Below are positions 32,095 through 42,500 of a DNA stretch of 64,000 nucleotides, in pieces. This stretch comes from Thiobacillus sp. (GTDB lineage Bacteria; Pseudomonadota; Gammaproteobacteria; Burkholderiales; Thiobacillaceae). The stretch's first letter is position 1. Each line of letters starts with the position of its first letter. The stretch is from contig NZ_JADMKC010000001.1 of assembly GCF_018780105.1 (NCBI RefSeq), positions 59,492-123,491 of the forward strand, read 5' to 3'. Below the pieces are notes generated by a model. It had not been told where the DNA came from. It saw only the letters and a program-made list of their open reading frames with translations, and did no database searches. Made by a program: the position numbers and the translations under genes.

Positions 32095-33045
32095 ATGAAA
32101 CTCAAACTTATCGCCCTGGCCGCCATGCTGGCCGCAGGTTCCGCTCAAGCTGCCATCGATACCGGCACGCTTTCCGGTAACGGCGAACTGCTGCTGAACC
32201 TGAAGTGGAAAGACACCGCCCTCACCGACGGCAATCAGAGCGCCTCGGCTGCCTTCGACCTGGGTATCACCCTGGATTACGCTGCAGCCAACTTCAACAC
32301 CGCCGGCTTTAGCCAGTCGTGGGATCTGAGCAGCTATGGCAACCAGCTTGCCACCTTCACCGGCACCACCAACCTGAACATAGCCAACGCCGAAATGAAC
32401 GTGTTCGCGATTGACGGCTCCGGCACCAACCCCGGAGATATTCGCCTTGTCTCCACCACGGGCGGCATCAGCGCGACCGGTTCCGCGCTCTCGCTGACGG
32501 CTGCCTCGATCCCGAATAACGGCACCCTGAATTCGATTCCCGGCAACGTCACGGTGGTGAATTTCTTTGCTGCGGTGAACGGTTCCAGCAGTCACAGCCT
32601 CGTCGCCAACGGCGCCAGCAATGCCGATGCGTCCAGCGGCGCCGCTTGGTTCGACAATGGCACCGGCATGGATAAGTTCGGTAACCAGGCGATCTTCGAC
32701 ACAACCGGCAAGTTCGATGGCAGCTACGCCGCCGGCACCGGCGTTCTGGCCGGCCAGGCCAAGGCGCTGCCGTTCTATATGGTGACTACCAGCAGCGACA
32801 CTCCGACGGACAAAGCGACCATGAGCGCGTTCGGCTTCGATGTCGACGGCGACGGCGTGGTCGAGTTCGACAACAACGGCGCGCTTGCCGGCGGCACGAG
32901 CGAAATCGGCCTGTGGACCCTGCAGGGCAACACGCTGACCTATTCGGTCGCCGCTGCGGTGCCGGAAGCCGAGACCTACGCCATGATGCTGGCTGGTCTG
33001 GGCCTGGTGGGCTTCATGGTTCGCCGCCGTCGCAACGCCATCTGA
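32095..33045 (+). CDS. PEP-CTERM protein, function unknown
   Basis: 316 residues from ATG 32095 (AAGAGGAGCACTAC upstream). Signal peptide MKLKLIALAAMLAAGSAQA. The mature part is beta-rich and Asn/Gly/Ser/Thr-rich (GNGELLLNLKWKDTALTDGN; AEMNVFAIDGSGTNPGDIRL) with an EF-hand-like VDGDGVVEFDNNG near residue 255. Tail AVPEAETYAMMLAGLG and VRRRRNAI, PEA form. It lies between epsA and the TPS locus and has the best palindrome promoter in the window, so it may be strongly EpsA-controlled. Probably an abundant surface or matrix protein. Confidence 0.8.
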   Translation: MKLKLIALAAMLAAGSAQAAIDTGTLSGNGELLLNLKWKDTALTDGNQSASAAFDLGITLDYAAANFNTAGFSQSWDLSSYGNQLATFTGTTNLNIANAEMNVFAIDGSGTNPGDIRLVSTTGGISATGSALSLTAASIPNNGTLNSIPGNVTVVNFFAAVNGSSSHSLVANGASNADASSGAAWFDNGTGMDKFGNQAIFDTTGKFDGSYAAGTGVLAGQAKALPFYMVTTSSDTPTDKATMSAFGFDVDGDGVVEFDNNGALAGGTSEIGLWTLQGNTLTYSVAAAVPEAETYAMMLAGLGLVGFMVRRRRNAI

Positions 33046-33137
33046 TCGCGTCACTTAATCGATTTAAACCCTGCCGGTTGGCGGGCTCTTGTTGAAGAGC
33101 CTTCCAGCCGGTGCATACCCAAACCGAAAGGATTGTC

Positions 33138-34619
33138 ATGAAACTGAATCAAATCGCTCTGGCTGTCGCCGCTACCTGCGTCGCTGCTCCTTCGTTCGCC
33201 TTGACCCCCGCCGACATCGACGGCACCACCGTACAGTTGTGGATTTCCGGCGCCACCGCCCCCACCGCTTCGGTATACAAAGCCATTAGCACCCTGTGTG
33301 CGGACAATGACGGCGTGACGGGTCCCGATGACCTGCACACCTATGTCTCCAGCGACGTTGCGGCTGCCAATGAGGCAACCGACGCCATTCCCGGAAAATC
33401 CAAGGCCGGCAAGTTCGCCGCCTACGCCTGCACCATGGGCCCGCTCGCCGGTGCTTCGCTCGACGGCGTGAAGACCATTGTCTACCACACCTTCGACGCA
33501 GGTTCGTTCGAAGCCTACACTCCGCATCTGGTGATTGCCGGTGAGCCCGCGAACGTGGCCATTCCGACCACGCTGAAGCGCATGAAAGACCTGACCGACC
33601 CCGCCAGCACCTGCACCCTGCTCGCTGCGCCCGCGAACACCTACGACAACTGCGGCACCGTCACGCTGCCCTTCGCGGTCGGCACGGCCAACACCGACCC
33701 CTACAGCGTGCCCGTCGTACCCCAGGGCGGCTTCTCCGACACCGAATACACGCTGAACCAGCTGAACCTCGGCGTTTCCAAGAGCATCGGCGACATCGGC
33801 GCCGAAGCGCCGACCAACGTCGGCCAGGGCTTTGGTCTGGCGGTGAGCTATCCGCTGTATTTCGCGATGCAGCAGAAAGACATTGCCGCCGGCAAGATCG
33901 CTGCCACCTGCGACGATGCACCGGCCACGTCCGCATCGCCCAACATGACGGCTGCTTGTCAGCCTAACGTGACCCGCCAGCAGTATTCCTCGGTGGTCTC
34001 GGCTAGCGCCGTGACCAACAAGAGCGCCGCCCTGTTCGGCGCCCCCGCGAACTCGGTGCTCAAAGTCGAGCGCCGTGTCGGCACCTCGGGCACGCAGTCG
34101 TCGTCCAACGCGTTCTACCTGAACACGCCTTGTGCGACCGGTCCGGCTGGTGGCGCTCTGACCCCGGCAGGTACCAACACCGCCGGTACGACATCGTACA
34201 GCGGCGGCAAGGTGCTGGTGCGCTCGAACAACGGTTCCGGCGACGTCAAGGCCTCGATTACCGCCGCCTCCACCGCGGGCGAATACGCCATCGGCGTGCT
34301 GTCGCTGGAAAACGTGCCGAGCACGACCGAGAAGTTCGCTTTCGTCAAGCTTAACAGCGTGTCGCCCAACCTGGACGCCAAACAGCGCCAGACCGCGATC
34401 AACGGCGACTACGAGTTCTGGTACGAGCTGGTGGGCTTCACTGCAGGCAGCGCCTTCAGCGAAGGCGCCGACCTGATCAACGGCACGGTCGTTGCGCTGG
34501 GTGACCCGACCATTACCGATCTGACCGGCCTGTTCGTCACCAAGGCTGCCGGCGTGTCCGGTGCCAACGTGTCGACTGGCTACAAGCTGGGCAACGCCTG
34601 CGCGCCGGCCGTTCAGTAA
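33138..34619 (+). CDS. Secreted protein of unknown function
   Basis: 493 residues from ATG 33138 (AAAGGATTGTC upstream). Signal peptide MKLNQIALAVAATCVAAPSFA. The mature part starts LTPADIDGTTVQLWISGATA, contains several Cys pairs (STLCADNDG..., YACTMG, STCTLL..., NCGT) and ends without any sorting tail. Repeated loops such as VYKAIST and VSYPLYFAMQQKDIAAGKIA suggest a periplasmic binding or matrix protein; I recognise no domain. Its nearest neighbour upstream is a PEP-CTERM gene with a 92-base gap; downstream is the TpsB gene. Confidence 0.7.
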   Translation: MKLNQIALAVAATCVAAPSFALTPADIDGTTVQLWISGATAPTASVYKAISTLCADNDGVTGPDDLHTYVSSDVAAANEATDAIPGKSKAGKFAAYACTMGPLAGASLDGVKTIVYHTFDAGSFEAYTPHLVIAGEPANVAIPTTLKRMKDLTDPASTCTLLAAPANTYDNCGTVTLPFAVGTANTDPYSVPVVPQGGFSDTEYTLNQLNLGVSKSIGDIGAEAPTNVGQGFGLAVSYPLYFAMQQKDIAAGKIAATCDDAPATSASPNMTAACQPNVTRQQYSSVVSASAVTNKSAALFGAPANSVLKVERRVGTSGTQSSSNAFYLNTPCATGPAGGALTPAGTNTAGTTSYSGGKVLVRSNNGSGDVKASITAASTAGEYAIGVLSLENVPSTTEKFAFVKLNSVSPNLDAKQRQTAINGDYEFWYELVGFTAGSAFSEGADLINGTVVALGDPTITDLTGLFVTKAAGVSGANVSTGYKLGNACAPAVQ

Positions 34620-34682
34620 TAGCGGAACAGTTTGCCGGCAACCCTCTGGTTTCCTGAGCGGGTTGCTGGTGTGACTGAAATC

Positions 34683-34715
34683 GGGACGGCTCTTCGGGGC
34701 TGTCCCATTTGCTTT
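34683..34715 (+). terminator. Probable terminator
   Basis: GGGACGGCT-CTTCG-GGGCTGTCCC with two wobble pairs and a UUCG-type loop, then ATTTGCTTTT. A second hairpin (CCAGCCAA.../TTGGCTGG) lies at 34751-34782 just before the next gene. Confidence 0.55.
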
Positions 34716-34803
34716 TATGCGCGACGGATTACGTACGCGCATCGAGGCATTCCAGCCAAGCCCGTTGGGCGGGTTTGGCTGGAAATCAGGCGATATCAAG
34801 ACG

Positions 34804-36432
34804 ATGAAAATAACAGGATGGATGGCGTGGGCGCTGCTGGCGGGTATGGGCCTGAACGGAGTGGGTCAGGCGCAGGAAACTGCGCCTGCGGTTGCGGTGC
34901 CCGAAAAACCAACGCCGGCGCGCGAGCAGGAAGCCACGTTTGACGTATTCGAATACCGGGTGGAAGGGACAACGTTGTTGCCGACTACCCTGGTCGAGCA
35001 GGCGGTGTATCCGCATCTTGGTGAAAAGAAAACCCTGGCCGATGTGGAAAAGGCGCGCGAGGCGTTGGAGAAGGCCTATCACGGTGCGGGCTATCTGACC
35101 GTACTGGTGAGCATTCCGCAGCAGAAGGTCGATGGCGGCGTGGTGACGCTGGCGGTGACCGAGGCGTCGGTGGAGCGGCTGCGCGTGGTCGATTCGCAGT
35201 ATTCCAGCCTGGGTGCAGTCAAGGCGGCGGCGCCGGCACTGGCCGAAGGCGCGGTGCCGAACTTCAACGACATGCAGAAGGAACTGGCGGCGCTCAACCG
35301 CAGCAGCGATCGCAAGATCACCCCGGTGATGCGCCCGGGCGTGACGCCGGGCACGGTGGAGATCGACCTCAAAGTGCAGGACCAACTGCCGTTCCACGGC
35401 AACGTCGACGTCAACAACTACTACAGCCAGGACACCTCGCCGACCCGGCTGGAAGCTAGCCTGCGCTGGGACAACCTGTGGCAGAAGCAGCACGGACTGG
35501 GGCTGACGTTCCAGACTGCGCCGGAAGCGCCCGATGAGAGCCGGGTGTTCGCGCTCAACTACACCGTGCCGCTGGACTCCGGCAATTACCTGGCGTTTTA
35601 CGCGGTGAAATCGGATTCCGACGTGGCCGCGGTGGGCACGCTGAACGTGGTCGGCAACGGCGAGATCGCGGGCGCGCGTTACATCGTGCCCTTGCGCGGG
35701 AGCGATGGCTTCTTCCATAGCGCGACGCTGGGCGTGGACTACAAGAGCGTCGACCAGGAGGTCGCGCTGATCGGCGGCGGCGGGTTCCAAACCCCGATCA
35801 CCTACATGCCGTTCACCCTGGGCTGGGACGGCACCTGGCTGGGCCAGGGCTATCTGGGGCAGGGGCGCATCAGCAAATTCGGCATTTCTTTCAACTTCAA
35901 CTTCCGCGGTTCGGTGGACGACGAGCAGGAGTTTGCCGACAAGCGCTTTGAAGGCCGCGCGAGCTATGCCTATCTGCGCGGCGTGTTCTCGCACGAGGAA
36001 AGCTGGGCCAACGATACGCAACTGGCGCTGCGCGGTGGCTGGCAGCTCGCCTCGCGGCCGCTGGTGTCCAACGAGCAATTCATCATCGGCGGCGTGCATA
36101 CCGTGCGCGGCTATCTGGAAGCCGCCGCACTCGGCGACGATGGCATCAACCTCACGCTGGAAGCGCGCACCCCGAACTACGCGAAACATCTGAGTAATTC
36201 GCTGGGCGATTTGCGCCTGCTGGCGTTTTTCGATGGCGGCTACGTCAGCATCCAGCAGCCGCTGGATTCGCAGGAACCGGATTTCACTTTGGCCGGCACC
36301 GGCATCGGCCTGCGTTTCAGCGGCTGGGGCGGTGTGACTGGGGAGTTCGACTGGGCCGTGGCGCTGCAGGATCTGGGCGATGTCGAGCGTGGCGACAGTC
36401 AGGGTTACTTCAGATTGGGGTATGCGTGGTGA
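34804..36432 (+). CDS. TpsB outer-membrane transporter (ShlB/FhaC/HecB family)
   Basis: 542 residues from ATG 34804, where the signal peptide starts (MKITGWMAWALLAGMGLNGV). Domains: POTRA-like region at about 45-205 (FDVFEYRVEGTTLLPTTLVE; EASVERLRVVDSQYSSLGAV), then a 16-strand beta-barrel with IIGGVHTVRGYLEAAALGDDG (the VRGY motif of loop L6) and a C-terminal strand ending in an aromatic residue (GYFRLGYAW). It exports a large TpsA protein across the outer membrane. The partner is the giant gene immediately downstream. Frames that add 29 residues upstream lack a signal peptide. Confidence 0.9.
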   Translation: MKITGWMAWALLAGMGLNGVGQAQETAPAVAVPEKPTPAREQEATFDVFEYRVEGTTLLPTTLVEQAVYPHLGEKKTLADVEKAREALEKAYHGAGYLTVLVSIPQQKVDGGVVTLAVTEASVERLRVVDSQYSSLGAVKAAAPALAEGAVPNFNDMQKELAALNRSSDRKITPVMRPGVTPGTVEIDLKVQDQLPFHGNVDVNNYYSQDTSPTRLEASLRWDNLWQKQHGLGLTFQTAPEAPDESRVFALNYTVPLDSGNYLAFYAVKSDSDVAAVGTLNVVGNGEIAGARYIVPLRGSDGFFHSATLGVDYKSVDQEVALIGGGGFQTPITYMPFTLGWDGTWLGQGYLGQGRISKFGISFNFNFRGSVDDEQEFADKRFEGRASYAYLRGVFSHEESWANDTQLALRGGWQLASRPLVSNEQFIIGGVHTVRGYLEAAALGDDGINLTLEARTPNYAKHLSNSLGDLRLLAFFDGGYVSIQQPLDSQEPDFTLAGTGIGLRFSGWGGVTGEFDWAVALQDLGDVERGDSQGYFRLGYAW

Positions 36433-36456
36433 ATGGGTGATGGGTAAGCGGCGAGC

Positions 36457-36474
36457 ATGAGCCGAATGGCTTAT
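36457..36474. promoter_or_regulatory. Candidate EpsA-box before tpsA
   Basis: ATGAGCCGAATGGCTTAT, 17 of 18 bases fitting a full dyad. A -10-like TAGGAT occurs at 36545, 70 rather than 43 bases downstream, so this copy breaks the spacing rule. Confidence 0.45.
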
Positions 36475-36575
36475 GGATGAAAACCGCAAATCGCCTTATT
36501 TGAAATTTCATCGAAACGAGCAAGACACGAACTGCCGGGCACTTTAGGATGCCCGCCCGTTACAAGGAGAGCACC

Positions 36576-39500
36576 ATGAATCGCAACTGTTATCGGCTGG
36601 TTTTCAACACGACTTTAGGCATGATGGTGCCGGTGGCAGAGACTGCGCGTCGTTCCGGGAAAGCCAGCTCGGGTACAGCTGTGAGTGGTGCTGTGCTGGC
36701 GCTGGCCGGGGCGCTGCTGGCAGGGTCGGTGCAGGCGGAGCTGCCGGTGGCGAGCGCGAATTTTGCCGCGCCCGGCACCATGGCGAACTATCAGGTCAAC
36801 GGTGCGCAGGCCTATGTGAACCAGGTGGGAAACAAGGCGATCATGAACTTCGATCGCTTCAACATCAGCGCCGGCCATGACGTGCAGTTTCGCCAGGTGG
36901 ACAGCCTGGCGACGCAGAACCTGGTGCAGGGTGCGAGTTTTTCGGCGCTTGCCCGCATTCACGACATCAACCCCAGCATCATTGCCGGCAGCATTTCGCA
37001 GGCGGCCGGGCAGCGCGCCAACGTCACGCTGGTGAACAGCAACGGCATCGCTTTCATGGGTGGGTCGCAGGTGAATCTGGGCAGCTTTACGGCGAGCACG
37101 CTGAATATTGCCGACAGCTACATCAACGACACCCTGCTGACACGGGACGGCAAGCCTCAGTTTGAAAATGCACTGGATGGCGGCGAGGGGCGCGGCTTCA
37201 TCAAGGTGTTCGAAGGCGCGCGGATCACTGCAAGCAGCCAGGGCAGAGTGATGTTGATCGCGCCGACCGTGATCAACAAGGGCACGATCACGGCGCCGGA
37301 CGGGCAGGTGATTGTGGCGGCGGCCATGAAGGTTTTCCTGCGGACCGCCTCGGCGTATGGCGACGACAACGTGCGCGGCCTGCTGGTCGAGGTCGACAGT
37401 CCAGCAGGGTTGGCTGATTTCGATACCGCCAATACCGACGTGAAGGATGGCCTGCTCGACGGTGTGTCGGTGAAATTGACGAACGCAGCCGAAGACAAAC
37501 TCGGTCACGTGACCAACCTGGGCGAGCTCAGTTCGCAGCGCGGCAACGTCACCATGGTCGGTTACGCGGTGAACCAGCAGGGCATCGCGCGCGCCACCAC
37601 GTCGGTGGTGGCGAATGGTTCGGTGTATCTGCTGGCCAAGGACCGCACCGCCATTCCGGCCACAGTCCCGGAACAAACAGCAACCGGCAGTCGCTCGCAA
37701 CGTGCAGGACGTGTGGTGCTGGGCGCCAACAGCCTGACTGAAGTGCTGCCCGACGTGGCGGATGCGACCGGTGCGCTGGACGGCACCACCGGCCAGGGCT
37801 TGCCGGCGAAGTCGCAGGTACAGGTGCTGGGGCAGGATGTCCGCATGGAAGGCGGCGCAGTGATCAATGCGCCTTCGGCTGATGTGAATATCGTGGCGAT
37901 GGACCAGCCGACGGCTGTGAACCTCATCAGCACCGATCCGTTCAAGGGTAGTGGCGGTACCTCTGCCATTGCGCGCGTCCACATTGCGGACGGTGCGCGC
38001 ATCAACGTGGCGGGCCTGGAAAATGTGCAGGTGTCGGTGGCCCGCAACAGCGTGGAAGTCGAGTTGCGCGGCGACGAATTGAAGGACTCGCCGGTCAACC
38101 GGGATGGCGTGCTCAAAGGCGAAAAGGTTTACGTCGACATTGCGCGCGCCCAGGCGCTGGCCGATGCGGGCGAGTCGACGCTGATCGCGCAGGATAGTCT
38201 GGCCAGTTACCAGGCCAAGCTGGAGCGCACCGTGGCGGAGCGTTCCACAGCAGGCGGAACGGTCAATATCCATTCGCAGGGCGAGGCGATTCTTGAAACC
38301 GGCGCGGTGGTCGATTTGTCGGGTGGCAGTGTGCAATACACCGCCGCCAATGTGAAAACCACGCTGCTGAGCAGCGGCGGCCAGACGGTCGATATCGCGG
38401 ATGCCGACGCCGAGACGCGCTACGACGGCATTGCCACCCGCTACGTGAAGGATTTCGGACGCTGGAACGTGAAAAAGGTGTACGACCTGGGACAAAGCTA
38501 CCGCTTCGATCCAGGTTATGTCGAAGGCAAGGATGCCGGCGTGATGCAGGTAATCGGCATGGGCGGAACGGTCATGCAGGCCGAGGTGCAGGGCCGCATC
38601 ACCGTGGGCGAACGGCAACGCGAATCCGGCGCTGTGCCCGCCACGGCGAAGCTGATCCTGGGCACCGCTGCCGTAACAGGCGACTACAAACTCAATCAGC
38701 AGATCGACGTCACCAGCACCGCCGCCACGCTGCCAGCCAGCTTCGGGTTTGGCGAGGCCTTGCCCGCCCATCTCAAATCGGTGCTGGCTTTCAATCCGTC
38801 CAGTATGGGCGAAGGCAAGATCGGCCAGCTGGAGATTTTCAGCAACCAGGCCGCAGTGGTGCGTGAAGCCTTGCGCACGCCGCAGGGCGGCAGCGTGAAA
38901 ATCACCGCCGCTGGTGTGGATGTGGCTGCCGATGTGACCGCACAGGGCGGACAGATTGCGTTCAATGCGCGCGGCAACCAGGCCGGCGGCCCCAGTGATC
39001 CCGACACGCTGAACGTCAACGTCAGGGATGGCGTGAAGTTGTCGGCGCGCGGCGAGTGGATCAATCAGGTATCGAACGGTGGCACGGTCGCCTCGACGGG
39101 CGCCAGCATCGACGGCGGCAGCGTAACCCTGTCGGCGACAAACGATGTCGAGCTGGGAGAGGCTTCCAGCGTGGACGTAAGTGGCGGTGGCCGCGTCGAG
39201 CCAGACGGCAAGGTCGATGGCGGAAACGGCGGCACGATCACGCTTGAGGCGAACGCGGGTGCTGAATCGTCGGTTGCGCATAGCGGCGAGGTCGGGCTCG
39301 GCGGCGAATTGCGCGGCTATGGGATGGAACAGGGCGGCACGTTGAAAGTGTCGTCCGGCAAGATTCAGATCGGCGGGGCGGCCGACAATACCGAAGGGGC
39401 GCTTAATCTGGGTAGCGGATTTTTGGGCCAGGGCGGCTTCTCGACCTTTGATCTGACCGGTCGCGATGGCGTGACGGTGGCGGACGGCGTGGTGCTTGCA

Positions 39501-42500
39501 CCGGTGCAGCAAACGCTTGAATTGCAGCCGGGATTCAGCTTGCAGGCAAGCGGCAGCCCGATCGATGCGTTCGCCGCGCAGGTCGTGCTGGAGCCGCGTT
39601 TGCGCAAGCCAGTCAACCTGACGCTGTCCGCGGATAGCTATACCCAGGGCGACGTGCGGATAGGCGAGGGGGCGCGGATCGCCCTCGACGATCAGGCAGC
39701 GTTCACGATCAACGCAGCGCATCGCATCGATATCCAGGGTGCAATCAGTACGCATGGCGGCACCATCACCGCTAATCTGAATCGCAGCACGGACCAGCCA
39801 TTTGATCCCGCCAGCACGCTCTGGCTGGGCGATCAGGCAGTACTGGACGTGTCGGGTGCAGCGCGTACCTACACCGATAACCGAGGCCTGACGCAAGGCG
39901 AAGTGCTGGCAGGCGGTGCAGTCAAACTGAATGCGCAAATCGGCTATGTGGTGACCGAGGCGGGATCGGCCATCAATGTGTCGGGCGCAGCACCGGTGCA
40001 ACTCGACGTGCGCAACGAAGCGGGCGGACTGGGACGCAATGTGGGCAGCGATGCCGGTTCGCTGACAGTGGTCGCGCGCGAAGGCGCCCTGCTCGACGGC
40101 GCGTTGGTTGCGCAGGCAGGCAGTGCCGCCAATCGCGGCGGCAGCTTCGATCTGACCCTGGGTGATAACGCCACCCCCTCAGGATACCCAACCGATCCGC
40201 GCGTAATCAGCTTGGCTAACACAGTAGCGGCGCAGGCAATCGGTCTGGCGTCAGGCGATGCGATCCCCGGCTCTATGGATGGGCAGGTCAAACTCGGCAC
40301 GGCCGCACTGGAAGCCGCCGGATTCGACCGCATCGCGTTGAACAGCCGTGACGCGATCCGGCTGGAAAACGGACTTGATCTGGGTGCAAACCGGGCGCTG
40401 CCTTTGCGCGAAGTGACGCTAGACGCGCCGCGCATTGAAACCGCAGGCGGCGATGCCACGCTGCGCGCCGACACCCTGCGTCTGGGCAACTACGATGCCG
40501 GACGTCAGGCCGTGATCAATACGCCCGTAACGGGTAGCGGCACGTTCAGGGCCGATGCGCGCCTGCTGGAACTGGCAGGCAAGCAGACTTTGACCGGCAT
40601 GGCGCGCAGCGAGTTGACCGGCACGAAGGCCATTCGCCTCGCCGGGGTGAGCGCCAGCTCGCAGCAACCTGTCGGGGTTTTGCGCACTGCGGCAGACATG
40701 CGGTTGACGAGCGCGGTCATTGCGCCCGCCAGCTTTACGCAATACACCCTCGCGGCGCCCGGCCAGAACGTCGAATTCGCCCGCAACACCGATCAGCCTG
40801 TCCAGCCTTTGTCAGCCCTGGGCAGTTTCAAGGTCGAAGCGGCGGACATCGTGCAGGATGGCAATATCTGGGCGCCGTTTGGTCAGCTTGAGTTCAAAGC
40901 CAGCGGCGCGCTGGTGTTCAGGGACGGCAGCCTGACCTCGGTCGCAGCCGCGCCCGGCAGCGTGATCCCGTTCGGCAGGCTGGTGAATGGCCAGGACTGG
41001 AAATACGCAGTTGGTTCGAAACTGTTCGACCAGAATGCACTGGAAGAAAAATCCATCCGTGTAACCGGCGCGAACGTCGACATGCAGGCGGGCGCGAAAG
41101 TGAATCTGGCAGGCGGCGGCGACCTGCAGGCGTACGAATTTACTGTCGGCCCCGGCGGTTCGCGCGACATCCTCGCCGATGCGAATACCTACGCCATTCT
41201 TCCTGGCGCGCAGGCCGGCTTTGCGCCGGGCGATACCCAGGAAGGCTTCGATCGCGCCAGTGGCGAGGCAGTGTATTTGAGCGGTGTGCCGGGACTGGCG
41301 GATGGCGTCTACACCCTGCTGCCCGCGCACTATGCGCTGCTGCCCGGCGCCTATGCGGTCAAGCTCGATACCGGCATTTCGAACGTGATGCCCGGACAGG
41401 CATACAGCCGCCAGGATGGGGTGCGCATCGCAGCGGGCTACACGACCGATACGCGGAACGGTGCACCGAAAGATGCCAGCTGGCAAGGCGTGCAAGTGAT
41501 GACGCACGATCAGGTGCGTGCGCGTTCCGAGTTCACGCTGACGCGCGCGTCGGATTTTTACGCCGGCAGTTCCAGCCGCACGCAGGACGCTGGCCTGCTC
41601 TCGGTCAGCACCAGCGGCAGCGGCGTGAATGCGCTCAAGCTGGATGCGGATTACGGCTTTGCAGCCGCTGCTGGCGGACGCGGCGCGCAGGTGGACATCA
41701 GCGCGTCGAAAATCGCCGTCACCAGCGGGTCGCCTGCCGGGATCGACCCCGATGCGGTGGTGCTCGATGTCGATTCGCTGAACGCAATGGGTGCGGACAG
41801 CCTGCTGATCGGCGGCACGCGCGCCGCCAGCGGCGACACCTCCACGCTGACGGTGGGGGCGACGTCGGTGACGCTCGCCAACGATGCGGCGCATGCGTTG
41901 CAAGCGGATGAAGTCATGCTGGCAGCCAAGGACACGCTCACGCTCAAAGCGGGCAGCGCGATCGATGCGCAAGGCGCGGCTGGGGATGTCGGTGCCTATG
42001 AGACCGCGGGCAGCGGAGCTTTCGTGCGTGCCGCATCGACCACGGCTGCATTTACGCGTACCGGTAACCCGCTTAGAACCGTGGGTACCCTGGTCGGCGA
42101 GGCCGGCAGCACCATCGCCGCCGCCGATTCGATCGTGCTCGACGCAACCCAGACGAATGATTACCAGGGCGTAGCCACATTCGTGAAAAACGGCGTGTCC
42201 GTTGCGGGCAATCTGGCTGTGGGCGCCACGCGGGTGAATTTCGGCGCAGCGCCGCCAAGTGCCGAAGGCATCACCTACAGCCAGGCCGAACTCGACGCGA
42301 TCGACCTGAAATCGCTCGCGCTCTCCAGCTATTCGACGTTTGATTTGTATGGCGATGTTCGCGTCGGTCAGCTCGACGCAAACGGCAAGCCCGTGATGCA
42401 AAACCTCGTGTTGCAAGGTGCAGGTCTGGCTGGCATCGACAATGCCGGACAGACCGCCCAGCTTAATGCGCAGAACCTGACGCTTGCAAACTCCAGCAGC

